Assembly (NCBI GenBank): GCA_965230005.1
Contig: OZ245934.1
Coordinates: 1,612,001 to 1,676,000 of the forward strand
From: SZUA-309 sp965230005
GTDB taxonomy: Bacteria; Pseudomonadota; Gammaproteobacteria; Pseudomonadales; Azotimanducaceae
Direction of reading: 5' to 3'
DNA length: 64,000 bases
Notes under the pieces: generated by a model
What the model was told of the DNA's origin: nothing
Seen by the model: only the letters and a program-made list of their open reading frames with translations
Databases searched by the model: none
Shown here: one piece after another, positions 7,127 through 15,539 of the stretch
Position numbering within the stretch: the stretch's first letter is position 1
Layout: the number at the start of each line of letters is the position of its first letter
Position numbers and translations under genes: made by a program

Positions 7127-10072
7127 TCAGGCAGCCCGGTCTTCGAGCCAGCGTTTGAAGGTGGGGGGAGACACACCCATGAGGGCGGCACCAACGGAAT
7201 TCCGGTTCCCGGACTGTTCGAGAACCACTTCGAGGAGGGTGCCACGCACTGCATCGAGGAGCGGCACGCCATCGTCTTCGGTGCTGGCGTTGGCCAGATC
7301 CCGGAGGATGCGTCCCATGACGACCCAGGCCTCAGTCCGTACCGCAAGCCCCGCTTCCGCATCACCGCGTGCCTTATCGAGCTGTCGTCGGAAGGTGGAT
7401 TCCGGAACCCCGGCAACCCGCGCCGCCCGTCGGCTGACCTGGCCGCAGGCTGCATTCAAGGCGATCACCATGTCCTCCTGGAGCCATTTCCCCACGGGTA
7501 CGGGTCGGCGCGCATTGTCTTTGAGGGCTTGAGTGACCTGTCGTTCGAGCTCGGCGCGCAGGCCGGACATGGTCATTGCCATCCCAACGTCGAGATCCTC
7601 AGCAGGCGCTTCAGCTTGAGCGGTGCCGACCGGCGTGGATTCCACTGCCTGCGTCGGAAAAGCGTCCGGTTCCGCTTCTGGGAGCAACTCGATGTCTTCG
7701 GCGCCGATCCGGGGCCCATCAGAAAGCAGGACAGCCCGGAGTATCGCGTGCTGCAGCTCGCGGACATTTCCGGGCCAGTGGTGCTGGAGCAACAGCGCCT
7801 CCGCATCTCGCGTGAAACTGTCGCATTGCCTGTTGTTCTGCGCGGCAAAACGGTCGAGAAAGGCTTTCGCGAGGGGCAGGATGTCGTCAGGACGTTCGCG
7901 CAGGGGCTGCGCCATCACCGGCACCACCTGGAGGCGGTAGTAAAGGTCCTGCCGGAAGCGTCCGCGGGCAACCTCGTCTTTCAGTTCCCGGTTGGTGGCG
8001 GCAACAATGCGCACATCCACTCGCCGTGACTGGGTGCCGCCGACGGGCACGATCTCCCGCTCCTGCACAAAACGCAGCAGCTTGGCCTGCACGTCGAGCG
8101 GCAGCTCACCGATCTCATCGAGGAACAGCGTGCCGCCATCAGCCTGCACGATGCGACCATCGGAAGCCGACTCCGCGCCCGTGTAGGCGCCTTTCACGTG
8201 GCCGAACAGCTCAGCCTCCAGGAGGCTGTGCGAAATCGCGCCGCAATCGACGGTGACAAAAGGCCGTTCTGACCGATCGCCGAATTCGTGCACGCTGTGC
8301 GCGAGCATTTCTTTACCGGTGCCGCTCTCGCCGATGATGAGCACGGTGGCTTCAGAGGGGGCAATGCGCTGAATGAGCGCCATCTGCTCCTGCATCTGCG
8401 CGGAGGCAAAGACCGGACGGTGCGGATTCATCGCTTCCCGCAATTCGCGCACCTCTTCGCGAAGCTGGCGACTTTCCTGGTCTTTCTCGCGGATCCAGCT
8501 TACGGACAGCTCTGCACGATCGAGAGCGATGGCCAGTTGGCTTGCCAGGGCATTGATGAACATGAGATCCGTAGCATCGAGCTGAAAACGGCTGTTCTGT
8601 CCGTCGAGGAACAGGCAACCGACGCTCTTGCCGCTGGCAATCAGCGGCACGGCGAAACTGGTGGTCCCGCGAGGAGCGTCCTCGGCGCCGTGATGTTTTC
8701 GCTCCAGCTTGCCGGAGTTGAGTGCCGCCTGGATGAGACTGGTCTGAGCTTCGGCCAGACGAAGGCTCTGTCCGAGAAGTCGACCTTCGGCATCGTCATC
8801 ATTGCGCAGACTCGTGGCAATCGGTCGCGGTTGACCTTTGTCGTCCATTCTCATCAGCGCAAGCCGATCGGGACGAAAACGATTGCCGAGCCGTTCGACG
8901 AAGGCTCGGCCGAGCTGTTCCGGCTCAGGGTTGGCAGAAACTAGCGCCACTGCTTCCCAGAGCAGCGACATATTCCGATAGTCTTTTTCTGAGTCGGTGG
9001 TGAAGATCCCCGTCAAAGGATCGAAGTGGCTCAAGCCTTCCGCGGAATCCGACATGGCGCTCAGGGTCATCTGCCCGCCGCCGGCCAGCTTGGCCTGGTT
9101 CAGCGCGATGTCTGCCCGCTGAATGAGCTCGAGAGGATTGGCCTTCCGGCTCAGCAGGTAGTCCATGTCGGCGATGGCACCGCCAACGGTGAATTCGAGC
9201 TTCAAGCGGCCTTTGAGATAACTCTGCTCCGACAGCAGACGCTTGAATTTACGCGCCGCCACGTCGCTGCTGTCTTCGTCTGTCGCCGGCAACACGAGGC
9301 CGAAAGCCGCACCGCCGTAGCGGAACACCCCGTCAGTCTCCCGCACGGACCCTGCAAGGCGCGCCGCAATCTCGCGGACGGCAAGGTCGCCTTCTTCCCG
9401 GCCGAAGCGATGGTTCACCATCACGAAGTCGTCGGCGTTGATCAGCAGCACGGCCAGCGGTTGGCCGTTCGCCTTCCCGGCCGCAAGCGCGCGCTTTAAG
9501 AACGTTTCGAACTCCTTGCGACCGGGCAGCTGGCTGACCGGGTCCTGGAGCGAGCGGCTGAAATGATAGACCTGCCAGGCGAGCTTCGATGCGAGCGTTA
9601 GGAATCGCGCGAGCGATGCGGCCTCACTTTCACCTCGAGCTTCCGCGGGAGAGTGAGCGAGGCGCTCCGGGCGCGCGGCACGGGAAAGCCCGATCCACAG
9701 CCCACCATCGAGAGCGGGGGCGGTGTGCACTACCGGATGAGCCCGACGCTCACCAATCTCCGGCGCCACCTGATCGGGCCGGGGCAGAATGCCGGACAGA
9801 GGATAAAACAGAGCGATGCCACCATCGGCGTCACTCACGAGACGGGTCGGTTTCCCTGAGAGTCGCGCTTCCCGGGCCGAATCGGCAGTCAGGAACTTCC
9901 AGGCGCGCTCGATGGAGCCGAACTCCGGGATGGGGTTTGCACCGACAGCACTGAGCAGCAGGCTGTCGCGGTCGAGGGGCTCCATGTGCAGCAGCACGGT
10001 ACAGCCGTCGGCATCGCAAAGCCGCTTCAGCTCATCCGCGTACTCGTCCAGCAGCGCAGGTACCAAGGCCAC
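7127..10072 (-). CDS. Sigma-54-interacting transcriptional activator with degenerate GGDEF and GAF input domains
   Basis: I read 981 residues from a GTG at 10072, preceded by AGGGAGGG at ideal distance; another GTG lies 17 codons upstream. The order is an N-terminal region of about 150 residues, a degenerate GGDEF domain (RYGGAAF at 251-257 replaces GGDEF, so no cyclase activity expected), a GAF-like region (about 350-500), a coiled linker, and an AAA+ sigma-54 domain. The AAA+ part has Walker A GESGTGKE (from 581), the sigma-54 contact loop GAYTGA (Tyr in place of the usual Phe), Walker B LFLDEIGEL and VRIVAATNR. The C-terminus carries two Fis-like helix-turn-helix segments, the last ending the protein. 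It precedes the propeller-GGDEF gene and probably controls cyclic-di-GMP-related genes; the ligand is unknown. Confidence 0.9.
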   Translation of the reverse strand: MALVPALLDEYADELKRLCDADGCTVLLHMEPLDRDSLLLSAVGANPIPEFGSIERAWKFLTADSAREARLSGKPTRLVSDADGGIALFYPLSGILPRPDQVAPEIGERRAHPVVHTAPALDGGLWIGLSRAARPERLAHSPAEARGESEAASLARFLTLASKLAWQVYHFSRSLQDPVSQLPGRKEFETFLKRALAAGKANGQPLAVLLINADDFVMVNHRFGREEGDLAVREIAARLAGSVRETDGVFRYGGAAFGLVLPATDEDSSDVAARKFKRLLSEQSYLKGRLKLEFTVGGAIADMDYLLSRKANPLELIQRADIALNQAKLAGGGQMTLSAMSDSAEGLSHFDPLTGIFTTDSEKDYRNMSLLWEAVALVSANPEPEQLGRAFVERLGNRFRPDRLALMRMDDKGQPRPIATSLRNDDDAEGRLLGQSLRLAEAQTSLIQAALNSGKLERKHHGAEDAPRGTTSFAVPLIASGKSVGCLFLDGQNSRFQLDATDLMFINALASQLAIALDRAELSVSWIREKDQESRQLREEVRELREAMNPHRPVFASAQMQEQMALIQRIAPSEATVLIIGESGTGKEMLAHSVHEFGDRSERPFVTVDCGAISHSLLEAELFGHVKGAYTGAESASDGRIVQADGGTLFLDEIGELPLDVQAKLLRFVQEREIVPVGGTQSRRVDVRIVAATNRELKDEVARGRFRQDLYYRLQVVPVMAQPLRERPDDILPLAKAFLDRFAAQNNRQCDSFTRDAEALLLQHHWPGNVRELQHAILRAVLLSDGPRIGAEDIELLPEAEPDAFPTQAVESTPVGTAQAEAPAEDLDVGMAMTMSGLRAELERQVTQALKDNARRPVPVGKWLQEDMVIALNAACGQVSRRAARVAGVPESTFRRQLDKARGDAEAGLAVRTEAWVVMGRILRDLANASTEDDGVPLLDAVRGTLLEVVLEQSGNRNSVGAALMGVSPPTFKRWLEDRAA

Positions 10073-10381
10073 GGGCGGCCCTCCCTCACGACAGCAAAGA
10101 AACCGACAGGTGTCCGCCGACACGCCAGATGATGCCGCGGCTCGCGGGCGTAAAAGCAGGCTGCCATCCTTGGCAACCGAGGCCTTCGCAGGCTAGATCG
10201 GGCGCACATCCTGTCGCCGTAGTGCAGACAGTTTAGGGTGCGCAGGAAATATGACTGAGACACCGGTCATAATTTCTGCGCAGCGGGCGAAAAAAATGGC
10301 GCGGTCGCGCCAGCCTGATCAAGCGCATTGCACCGCAACCGGTGCGCGCGGTAGGTTCTCGAAAAAAAGAGGGAAGATTCC
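10073..10381. other. Divergent intergenic region with large inverted repeat
   Basis: About 309 bases separate the start of the sigma-54 activator (reverse strand) from the TPR gene (forward strand). Apart from the inverted repeat listed at 10239-10282 and the ribosome site AGGGAAG in front of 10382, I see no gene. Short frames here are continuations of the neighbouring frames or lack initiation signals. Confidence 0.6.
10239..10282. promoter_or_regulatory. 44-bp inverted repeat with 17-bp arms, candidate operator or RNA hairpin
   Basis: The arms TGCGCAGGAAATATGAC and GTCATAATTTCTGCGCA pair at 15 of 17 positions, with one more G-U pair possible, around a 10-base spacer (256-265). The position between two divergent starts suggests an operator for a dimeric regulator, possibly the sigma-54-type protein encoded next to it. 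A structured leader RNA for the TPR gene is the alternative. There is no T-run, so a terminator is less likely. Confidence 0.6.
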
Positions 10382-11992
10382 ATGTTTGTAGCACGCCGAA
10401 CGCTGCTGAGTCGTCAGATCGCCTCAATCGCCGTCTTCTTCACCGCGCTCGGACTCGGCAGCGGGCTGCTGGCTGCGGCACCGGCCGATGAAGACACGCT
10501 GCCGAACATCGAAGTGATCCCCCAGGCACTCGGCGACATGCATTGGCCGATCAGCACCTCGAGCGAGAAAGCCCAGGCGCTTTTTGATCAGGGCATGCAG
10601 CTCCGATGGGCCTACAACATGAAGGAGGCCGCACGCTCCATGGCCACGGCCCGGCGCCTCGATCCGGCCTGCGCCATGTGCTGGTGGGGTGAAGCCTTCT
10701 CGCTGGGTTCGTTCCTTAACGGCGGCATGACGGCGGACAACGCCCCGCTTGCCTACGCGGCCATCAGTCAGGCGGCCATGCTCCTGGACTATACCTCCCC
10801 GGTGGAACGCGACCTGATCAACGCGGCGCTCGTGCGTTATCCCGCCGACTACGATCCGGAGAACCGCCGCCCCGTCGACGAGGCCTTTGCGGAGGCCATG
10901 GCCCAGGTTTACGCAGCACACCCGGACCACCACGAAGTGGCCGTCGTTTATGCGGTTGCACTGTTCATGCTCGAAGACCGCCGTGGCTATCGGGACGTTT
11001 ACGACCCGGATCTGCAACACCTGCACAAAGTCCTGCGCGGCGTCCTCGACGATGACATCCGCCACGCCGGTGCCTGCCACCTGTATATCCACGCCACGGA
11101 ATCGAGCCAGCACCCGGAGTGGGGGCTGCCCTGCGCCGAGTATCTGGGTGAGACCATTAAGGTGGCGAGCCATATCCAGCACATGCCGTCGCACACCTGG
11201 AACGAAGTCGGCATGTGGGGCCGCTCAGTGGAAGCGAACACAGCTGCCTGGCATTCGGACCTCAAGGCGAGCGAAAACCAGGGCTTTTCCTACGGTGCGT
11301 CCCACAATCTGCACATGCTGCTCTTCGCGGCCTCCTACGACGGCCAGAGTGCTGCAGCCACGCAGGCCGGACGGGACTACGCAAAAGTGACCGACGGCAA
11401 CACCATGTACGAAGTACTCACCCTGCTCCGCTTCGGCCGCTTCGATGAAATCCTGGAAAACGACCGCCGACCCGACGACGACGTTGCCGCTGCCCTCTGG
11501 GACTTCGCTCAGGGCTATGCGAGCCTCCGCGGCGGTGATAAGAAGCGCGCGCGGCGACTGCAGCAGAAAGTGGCGAAGTTCGCGGAAACGACGGACGCCC
11601 GCTTCCGCTTTCACCCGGCCGGCCAGGTAGTGGGGACCACTGCCCACATTCTCGACGGCGAGATCCTGCGCGCCGAGGGAGATCTCGAAGGCGCCATCGC
11701 GGCCTTCGAACGTGCGGTGGAAACGGAAGATCTCATGGGCTACGACGAGCCCGAACCCCTGCCCTTTGCCGCACGCCACTGGCTGGGTGCAGCACTCCTG
11801 GAAGCCGAGCGCTTCGAAGCCGCTGAAGCCGTCTATCGGCAGGAGATCAAGGACCATCCGCACAACGGCTGGTCGCTCCTCGGGCTGAAGCAGGCGCTGG
11901 CGGCTCAGGGAAAAACGGATGCCGGAATCGATGAGGATTTCGAGAAGAGCTGGGCCCGGTCAGACACCTGGATCACTGCTTCAAGGTTCTGA
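10382..11992 (+). CDS. Exported tetratricopeptide-repeat protein
   Basis: This 536-residue protein has an N-terminal signal sequence (twin Arg at 5-6, hydrophobic to about residue 34) and then a helical repeat region. The first repeat (QALFDQGMQLRWAYNMKEAA, then DPACAMCWWG) is typical of a proteobacterial family of TPR proteins in which Cys and Trp residues follow the first helix pair. Further helix pairs lie near residues 420-520 (GAIAAFERAV and AEAVYRQEI). Such proteins are thought to act in protein-protein contacts; no enzyme motif is recognised. The ATG has a good ribosome site (AGGGAAG). It stands alone between the inverted repeat at 10239 and the tRNA gene. Confidence 0.8.
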   Translation: MFVARRTLLSRQIASIAVFFTALGLGSGLLAAAPADEDTLPNIEVIPQALGDMHWPISTSSEKAQALFDQGMQLRWAYNMKEAARSMATARRLDPACAMCWWGEAFSLGSFLNGGMTADNAPLAYAAISQAAMLLDYTSPVERDLINAALVRYPADYDPENRRPVDEAFAEAMAQVYAAHPDHHEVAVVYAVALFMLEDRRGYRDVYDPDLQHLHKVLRGVLDDDIRHAGACHLYIHATESSQHPEWGLPCAEYLGETIKVASHIQHMPSHTWNEVGMWGRSVEANTAAWHSDLKASENQGFSYGASHNLHMLLFAASYDGQSAAATQAGRDYAKVTDGNTMYEVLTLLRFGRFDEILENDRRPDDDVAAALWDFAQGYASLRGGDKKRARRLQQKVAKFAETTDARFRFHPAGQVVGTTAHILDGEILRAEGDLEGAIAAFERAVETEDLMGYDEPEPLPFAARHWLGAALLEAERFEAAEAVYRQEIKDHPHNGWSLLGLKQALAAQGKTDAGIDEDFEKSWARSDTWITASRF

Positions 11993-12014
11993 AACAGCGG
12001 CATCCGGCGCGGGT

Positions 12015-12042
12015 TTTACCCGGATAGCCCTTGGGGTATGAT
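12015..12042 (+). promoter_or_regulatory. Candidate sigma-70 promoter of tRNA-Pro
   Basis: A -10 like TATGAT (12037-12042) is followed by the G+C-rich stretch CCGCGCCC typical of stringently controlled stable-RNA promoters. A -35-like TTTACC (12015-12020) lies 16 bases upstream. The -35 overlaps a small hairpin (CGGG/CCCG) that may end the TPR transcript. Confidence 0.5.
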
Positions 12043-12075
12043 CCGCGCCCTTGGGCATCTGAGCCCAGCCAGCAT

Positions 12076-12152
12076 CGGGGCGTAGCGCAGTCTGGTAGCG
12101 CACTTGACTGGGGGTCAAGTGGTCGCAGGTTCAAATCCTGCCGTCCCGACCA
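12076..12152 (+). tRNA. tRNA-Pro (anticodon GGG), CCA encoded
   Basis: The 77-base gene folds into a full cloverleaf. The acceptor stem is CGGGGCG/CGTCCCG with one G-U pair, the anticodon stem is CTTGA/TCAAG with loop CTGGGGG (anticodon GGG), and the T arm is GCAGG-TTCAAAT-CCTGC. Discriminator A is followed by encoded CCA at 12150-12152. It decodes CCC/CCU proline codons. The 3' end is repeated at 12781-12801, which suggests use as an integration site. Confidence 0.95.
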
Positions 12153-12153
12153 C
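12133..12153 (+). repeat. 21-bp direct repeat, left copy (att-like), within tRNA-Pro 3' end
   Basis: The last 20 bases of the tRNA gene plus one flanking C (from AAATCCTGCC to CGACCAC) recur exactly at 12781-12801. A perfect duplication of a tRNA 3' end is the classic footprint left by a tyrosine-recombinase element that used the tRNA as attachment site. Confidence 0.7.
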
Positions 12154-12166
12154 ATTCCAGTGGGTC

Positions 12167-12214
12167 CGTACCGGACACATGGTTTACAGATCGTACCGGA
12201 GACATGGTTTACAG
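12167..12214. repeat. Tandem 23-bp repeat beside the IS remnant
   Basis: Two 23-base copies (12167-12189 and 12192-12214) of the sequence CGTACCGGAVACATGGTTTA with final CAG differ at one base and are separated by two bases. The second copy overlaps the stop of the transposase remnant. Sequences of this kind resemble IS481-family terminal repeats, so the pair may be a nested or duplicated IS end. Confidence 0.6.
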
Positions 12215-12718
12215 GTTTTCCGGTAGTGGGATGAAGGGGTTTGCCGTTGGCTCCACACGGCCCTCATCCTGGTCGAAGAATCCCAGATCATACTCCATGA
12301 AGCTGACGAGCCAGATCTTGTCAGCGACCTCTCTGATCCCAACGATCTGATTGGCAAATGATCGACTGAGGTTGATCTTGCGCCTGCCGATACAGATCCG
12401 TCCGCACTGAGTCACGCGGATCGCCTTGTCGTGATAGGGGTACTCAGGTTCCCGAGCAGGTTCGTAAGTCCTGACGGAAGGTGTATACCTCTGCCCCGGA
12501 TAGCGTCCACCGAGCGCTTGGTGGGGGCGCTCGTTGTTGTAAACCTCAATGAACTCATCGAAACGTTCCTGCTGCTGCAGGAAGTTGAACGCGGCTGGCT
12601 TGGTCGTCTCGTTCTTGAGTGTCAGATGCATGCGCTCATGCCGCCCGTTCTGCTGTGGATTACCCGGCTTGATGCGCTCGATGTGGATCCCGAGCTTCAG
12701 CCACCAGAAGTTATAGAT
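12209..12718 (-). pseudogene. IS481-family transposase, C-terminal remnant
   Basis: The reverse frame from about 12718 to TAA at 12209 gives the end of an IS481-like DDE transposase. NPQQNGRHERMHLTLK carries the final catalytic Glu region of the integrase core, and VYNNERPHQALGGRYP is typical of this family's C-terminal part. A stop codon lies at 12719-12721, and the N-terminal helix-turn-helix and the first two acidic residues of the core are missing, so the element is defective. It fills most of the interval between tRNA-Pro and its repeated 3' end. Confidence 0.85.
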
Positions 12719-12780
12719 TCACCATCCTTCATCGCGCACCGGTCTCCCTGCGACCGGTCGCACCCGCGTGGCGGCCAGTT

Positions 12781-12801
12781 AAATCCTGCCGTCCCGACCA
12801 C
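12781..12801 (+). repeat. 21-bp direct repeat, right copy (att-like)
   Basis: This copy is identical to 12133-12153 (tRNA-Pro 3' end including CCA) but has no tRNA body in front of it. It marks the right boundary of the segment holding the transposase remnant. No integrase gene lies between the two copies. Confidence 0.75.
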
Positions 12802-12822
12802 CTTCCCATCGATGAGCTTGGA

Positions 12823-14142
12823 TCAATCAGCAATCCAACTTCCATGAAAACCAAACGGGATACGAACGCCGAGCTTTACACGCGCAAGCGGCTTCGCTTC
12901 GAGATCACGAGCATCCAGGATCAAAAAGTCACTCGTGTTGCTGCCTTCTTCGTAGCTGTAGAACAGCAGATATCCATCGTCTTCCGACGACGCGCCTTCG
13001 CGCGGAACGAACACGGGCTCACCGCAGTACTGGCCTGACGGCAGAACGAACTCGGACATCTGGTCGGTTTCGAAATCGTATTTGACGACGCCGACACCTG
13101 CAGGGAAGGCTTCGCTCATGTGGGCCATGTAGCCAAAGCGATGTTTCTGACCCACCAGAGCATCCGGTACGCGAGGAAACTCCACAGGAATTCCCATCAA
13201 CTTCTTCTCTTCGACGGTTCCGACCTTTGTGTCGATCGTCCAACGGGTCAGTTGCTCTGGCGGAATCGGGAATCCGGGTTTCAGATAATGATCGAAGCGG
13301 CAAACGTCGATAACGATCTCGTCGCCCTCTTCGTACGCATTCAAAGGGTGAAACACATAACAGGGATCGATGTCGTACCACACCACGTCGGCATTGGAGC
13401 CGTTCCGTGGCATCACGCCCAGGCGAGCACCATAGTCATCGCTCCAGCTCAGAGGAATTCCCCCCTCTGAAAGTCGCTCCACGTCAAACATCAAAGGCAG
13501 GTCCATGAAGATCACGTGGTTCTCTGTGATGTTGAAGTCGTGGACCATCGTCGCCGCTCCAACTTCGATGACTTCGGTCTGAACCAGTTCACCCTCTGCA
13601 CTGACGCGGTGATAGGTCAGGTACGGCGGCAACAAGCCATAAGCAAAGAACAGCATCTCACCTGTTTTTGCGCAGACTTTCGGGTGGGCTGTCATACCGG
13701 TGTTCAGCGTGCCACCGAAGTCGTAGGCACCAACGGTTTCAAGTTCAGAGGTGAGCTGCTGTGGGTAGTGCAGTTCCTCCAGGGCGAGAATTCTGCCGGC
13801 ATGCTCAATGACGTGGGTGTTACCCAATCCATTCTTCAAACTGCTCATGGATTCGGTGAAAAAATCCGTATCACTGCTCCTGTTCAGCATCGGTGTCTGA
13901 ACGAGCTTGCTCTTGAACCAGTTTGCGCTGCCACCGGCCAGTTCGATCCCGTGGATCATGCCGTCCCCAAGGAACCAGTGATCTGTTGGACCAGACATGG
14001 GATTGGGGCCCGTGCGCAGGTATCGACCGTTGAGATCCCGTGGGATCGCACCTTCGATGGTGGGGTTCGAAAGCTCGTTCTCGTTCACCAGAGGGGCGAA
14101 ATTTCCCTTGAGCCAGAACGGAGTCTTAACCGCATGATTCAT
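12823..14142 (-). CDS. Carotenoid-cleavage-oxygenase family protein (RPE65/lignostilbene dioxygenase-like)
   Basis: The 439-residue protein matches the carotenoid oxygenase family from its N-terminus (LNGRYLRTGPNPM and WFLGDGMIHG). The four iron-binding His are recognisable: TAHPKV, MVHDF, VFHPLNA and the C-terminal GFHGSW. The enzyme should be a cytoplasmic non-haem Fe(II) dioxygenase cleaving a conjugated double bond in an apocarotenoid or stilbene-type substrate. The ATG at 14142 has GAGGAA six bases upstream; a GTG one codon earlier is the alternative. A MarR gene is read divergently and is the likely regulator. The gene ends just beyond the att-like repeat at 12781-12801. Confidence 0.9.
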   Translation of the reverse strand: MNHAVKTPFWLKGNFAPLVNENELSNPTIEGAIPRDLNGRYLRTGPNPMSGPTDHWFLGDGMIHGIELAGGSANWFKSKLVQTPMLNRSSDTDFFTESMSSLKNGLGNTHVIEHAGRILALEELHYPQQLTSELETVGAYDFGGTLNTGMTAHPKVCAKTGEMLFFAYGLLPPYLTYHRVSAEGELVQTEVIEVGAATMVHDFNITENHVIFMDLPLMFDVERLSEGGIPLSWSDDYGARLGVMPRNGSNADVVWYDIDPCYVFHPLNAYEEGDEIVIDVCRFDHYLKPGFPIPPEQLTRWTIDTKVGTVEEKKLMGIPVEFPRVPDALVGQKHRFGYMAHMSEAFPAGVGVVKYDFETDQMSEFVLPSGQYCGEPVFVPREGASSEDDGYLLFYSYEEGSNTSDFLILDARDLEAKPLARVKLGVRIPFGFHGSWIAD

Positions 14143-14228
14143 CACTTATTCCTCGAGTTACGACGGATTGCTGGTAGCCAAAGGGGGGGACGAAGCCCTG
14201 CCTCGCTCTACGACCAAAATAGTTAAGA

Positions 14229-14261
14229 TGCGAACCATACCGGTCTGTGATAAAGTTCGCA
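14229..14261. promoter_or_regulatory. Candidate MarR operator in divergent promoter region
   Basis: A perfect 7-base inverted repeat, TGCGAAC (14229-14235) and GTTCGCA (14255-14261), lies between the carotenoid oxygenase and MarR genes. A second GTTC/GAAC pair overlaps its right arm (14255-14268). The site is positioned to control both genes. Confidence 0.4.
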
Positions 14262-14288
14262 AGTGAACAGATAAGGCCCGATCAACCC

Positions 14289-14747
14289 ATGCGAAAAATC
14301 CCCCAACTGGACGATCTGACCCACTACAAAACCTGGTTGCTGGTGGGGCGAGTCGACGCCAAATGCCAGCATCTGCTGACGATGGGACTCAACGAAGTTG
14401 GCTTGTCGGTGGCGAAGTACGAAGTGCTGCACGCCATATACCGGGATGAAGGCCTGTCACAGCAGACCCTGGCTCGCCGGTTGCTGGTCGCAAAAAGCAA
14501 CGTGACTGCGCTGTCCCAGCGCCTGGAGGCCGACGGGTTGATTCGCCGCGAACGGGACCCAGCAGACGGGCGCGGTCACTGTGTGTATCTGACGGATGCC
14601 GGCCGCGAGATCGTCGAGCAGGCGGTATCGATACAGGCTGAGGTGGTCGAGTTGATGGCGAAAGGCCTCACCGGAGAGCAGGCGGAGATGCTCGACGAGA
14701 TCATGAGCCGCGCGGAGGAGAATCTCGATCTTGCGATGTCGCGTTGA
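14289..14747 (+). CDS. MarR-family transcriptional regulator
   Basis: The 152-residue protein (from the ATG at 14289) has the winged-helix core of MarR proteins: SQQTLARRLLVAKSNVTALS is the helix-turn-helix and RERDPADGRGHCVYLTDAG is the wing. A GTG at 14247 would add 14 residues, but neither start has a strong ribosome site. MarR proteins usually repress a divergent gene until a phenolic or hydrophobic ligand binds; here the neighbour is the carotenoid-oxygenase-like gene, and the nitroreductase downstream may be in the same regulon. Ligand unknown. Confidence 0.9.
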   Translation: MRKIPQLDDLTHYKTWLLVGRVDAKCQHLLTMGLNEVGLSVAKYEVLHAIYRDEGLSQQTLARRLLVAKSNVTALSQRLEADGLIRRERDPADGRGHCVYLTDAGREIVEQAVSIQAEVVELMAKGLTGEQAEMLDEIMSRAEENLDLAMSR

Positions 14748-14851
14748 AAGCCGACGCTTTCGTCTGATCCGCGCTCAAGCCTCGACTATTCGTCACTCCA
14801 CGAACATTGAGTATCCTCCGCTCTCGTTGCTCATTAACGGAGAGGCCTAAC

Positions 14852-15529
14852 TTGCAGTTCGATGATGTCCTTCTTGGACGCCGCAGCATTCGCGGCTACA
14901 AACCCGATCCGGTGCCAAAAGCGCTGATCAGGGAAATTCTGACCCTGGCGATGCGCTCGCCCTCGTCGATGAACACGCAGCCCTGGAACTTCACCGTGGT
15001 CTCTGGCGAAGTCCTGGACCGTATTCGAGCCGGGAACACGGAACGGAACCTTGCTGGCGTGCCGCATTCACGGGAGTTCCGCATCGGACAGCCGTTTACC
15101 GGCGATCACCGTGACCGTCAGGTGGGTGTTGCCAAGCAGCTCTTCGCTGCCATGGGTATCGCGCGCGAAGACAAAGAGGGTCGGCAGGATTGGGTCTTGC
15201 GCGGGTTCCGCCAGTTCGATGCGCCCGTGTGCGTGATCATCACCTACGACCGCATCCTGGCCGACAGCGACGACACGCCCTTCGATTGTGGCGCAGTAAC
15301 CACGGCGCTGGTGAACGCGGCCTGGTCCCGCGGTCTCGGCGCGGTGATCAACAGCCAGGGCATCATGCAGTCCCCCGTAGTTCGAGAGCACGCACAGATC
15401 CCTGAGGATCAGGTGATCATGAAGGCTGTGGCGTTAGGCTGGCCGGACGACACCTTTCCGGCCAACGCAGTCGTTTCAGAACGGAAGAGCGTGGACGAGG
15501 CCGCCCGCTTCCTGGGTTTCGACGAGTAA
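14852..15529 (+). CDS. Nitroreductase-family FMN oxidoreductase
   Basis: The 225-residue protein is a typical nitroreductase. RRSIRGYKPDPVP is the N-terminal FMN phosphate-binding signature, SPSSMNTQPW the flavin/dimer region, and GLGAVINSQG and ALGWPDD the C-terminal parts. NAD(P)H-dependent reduction of nitro-aromatics, quinones or enones is the family reaction. I place the start at TTG 14852 because GGAGAGG lies seven bases upstream and the protein then begins right at the conserved domain; an ATG at 14807 lacks a ribosome site. It follows the MarR gene by about 100 bases and converges on the thiolase gene; a 12-bp palindrome (CTGAGCGCTCAG) sits between the two stops. Confidence 0.9.
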   Translation: MQFDDVLLGRRSIRGYKPDPVPKALIREILTLAMRSPSSMNTQPWNFTVVSGEVLDRIRAGNTERNLAGVPHSREFRIGQPFTGDHRDRQVGVAKQLFAAMGIAREDKEGRQDWVLRGFRQFDAPVCVIITYDRILADSDDTPFDCGAVTTALVNAAWSRGLGAVINSQGIMQSPVVREHAQIPEDQVIMKAVALGWPDDTFPANAVVSERKSVDEAARFLGFDE

Positions 15530-15539
15530 CGCTGAGCGC

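Noticed and set aside
12750..12761. GCGACCGGTCGC palindrome as recombination core
   Set aside because: A short G+C-rich palindrome is expected by chance here, and the direct repeat of the tRNA end explains the boundary better.
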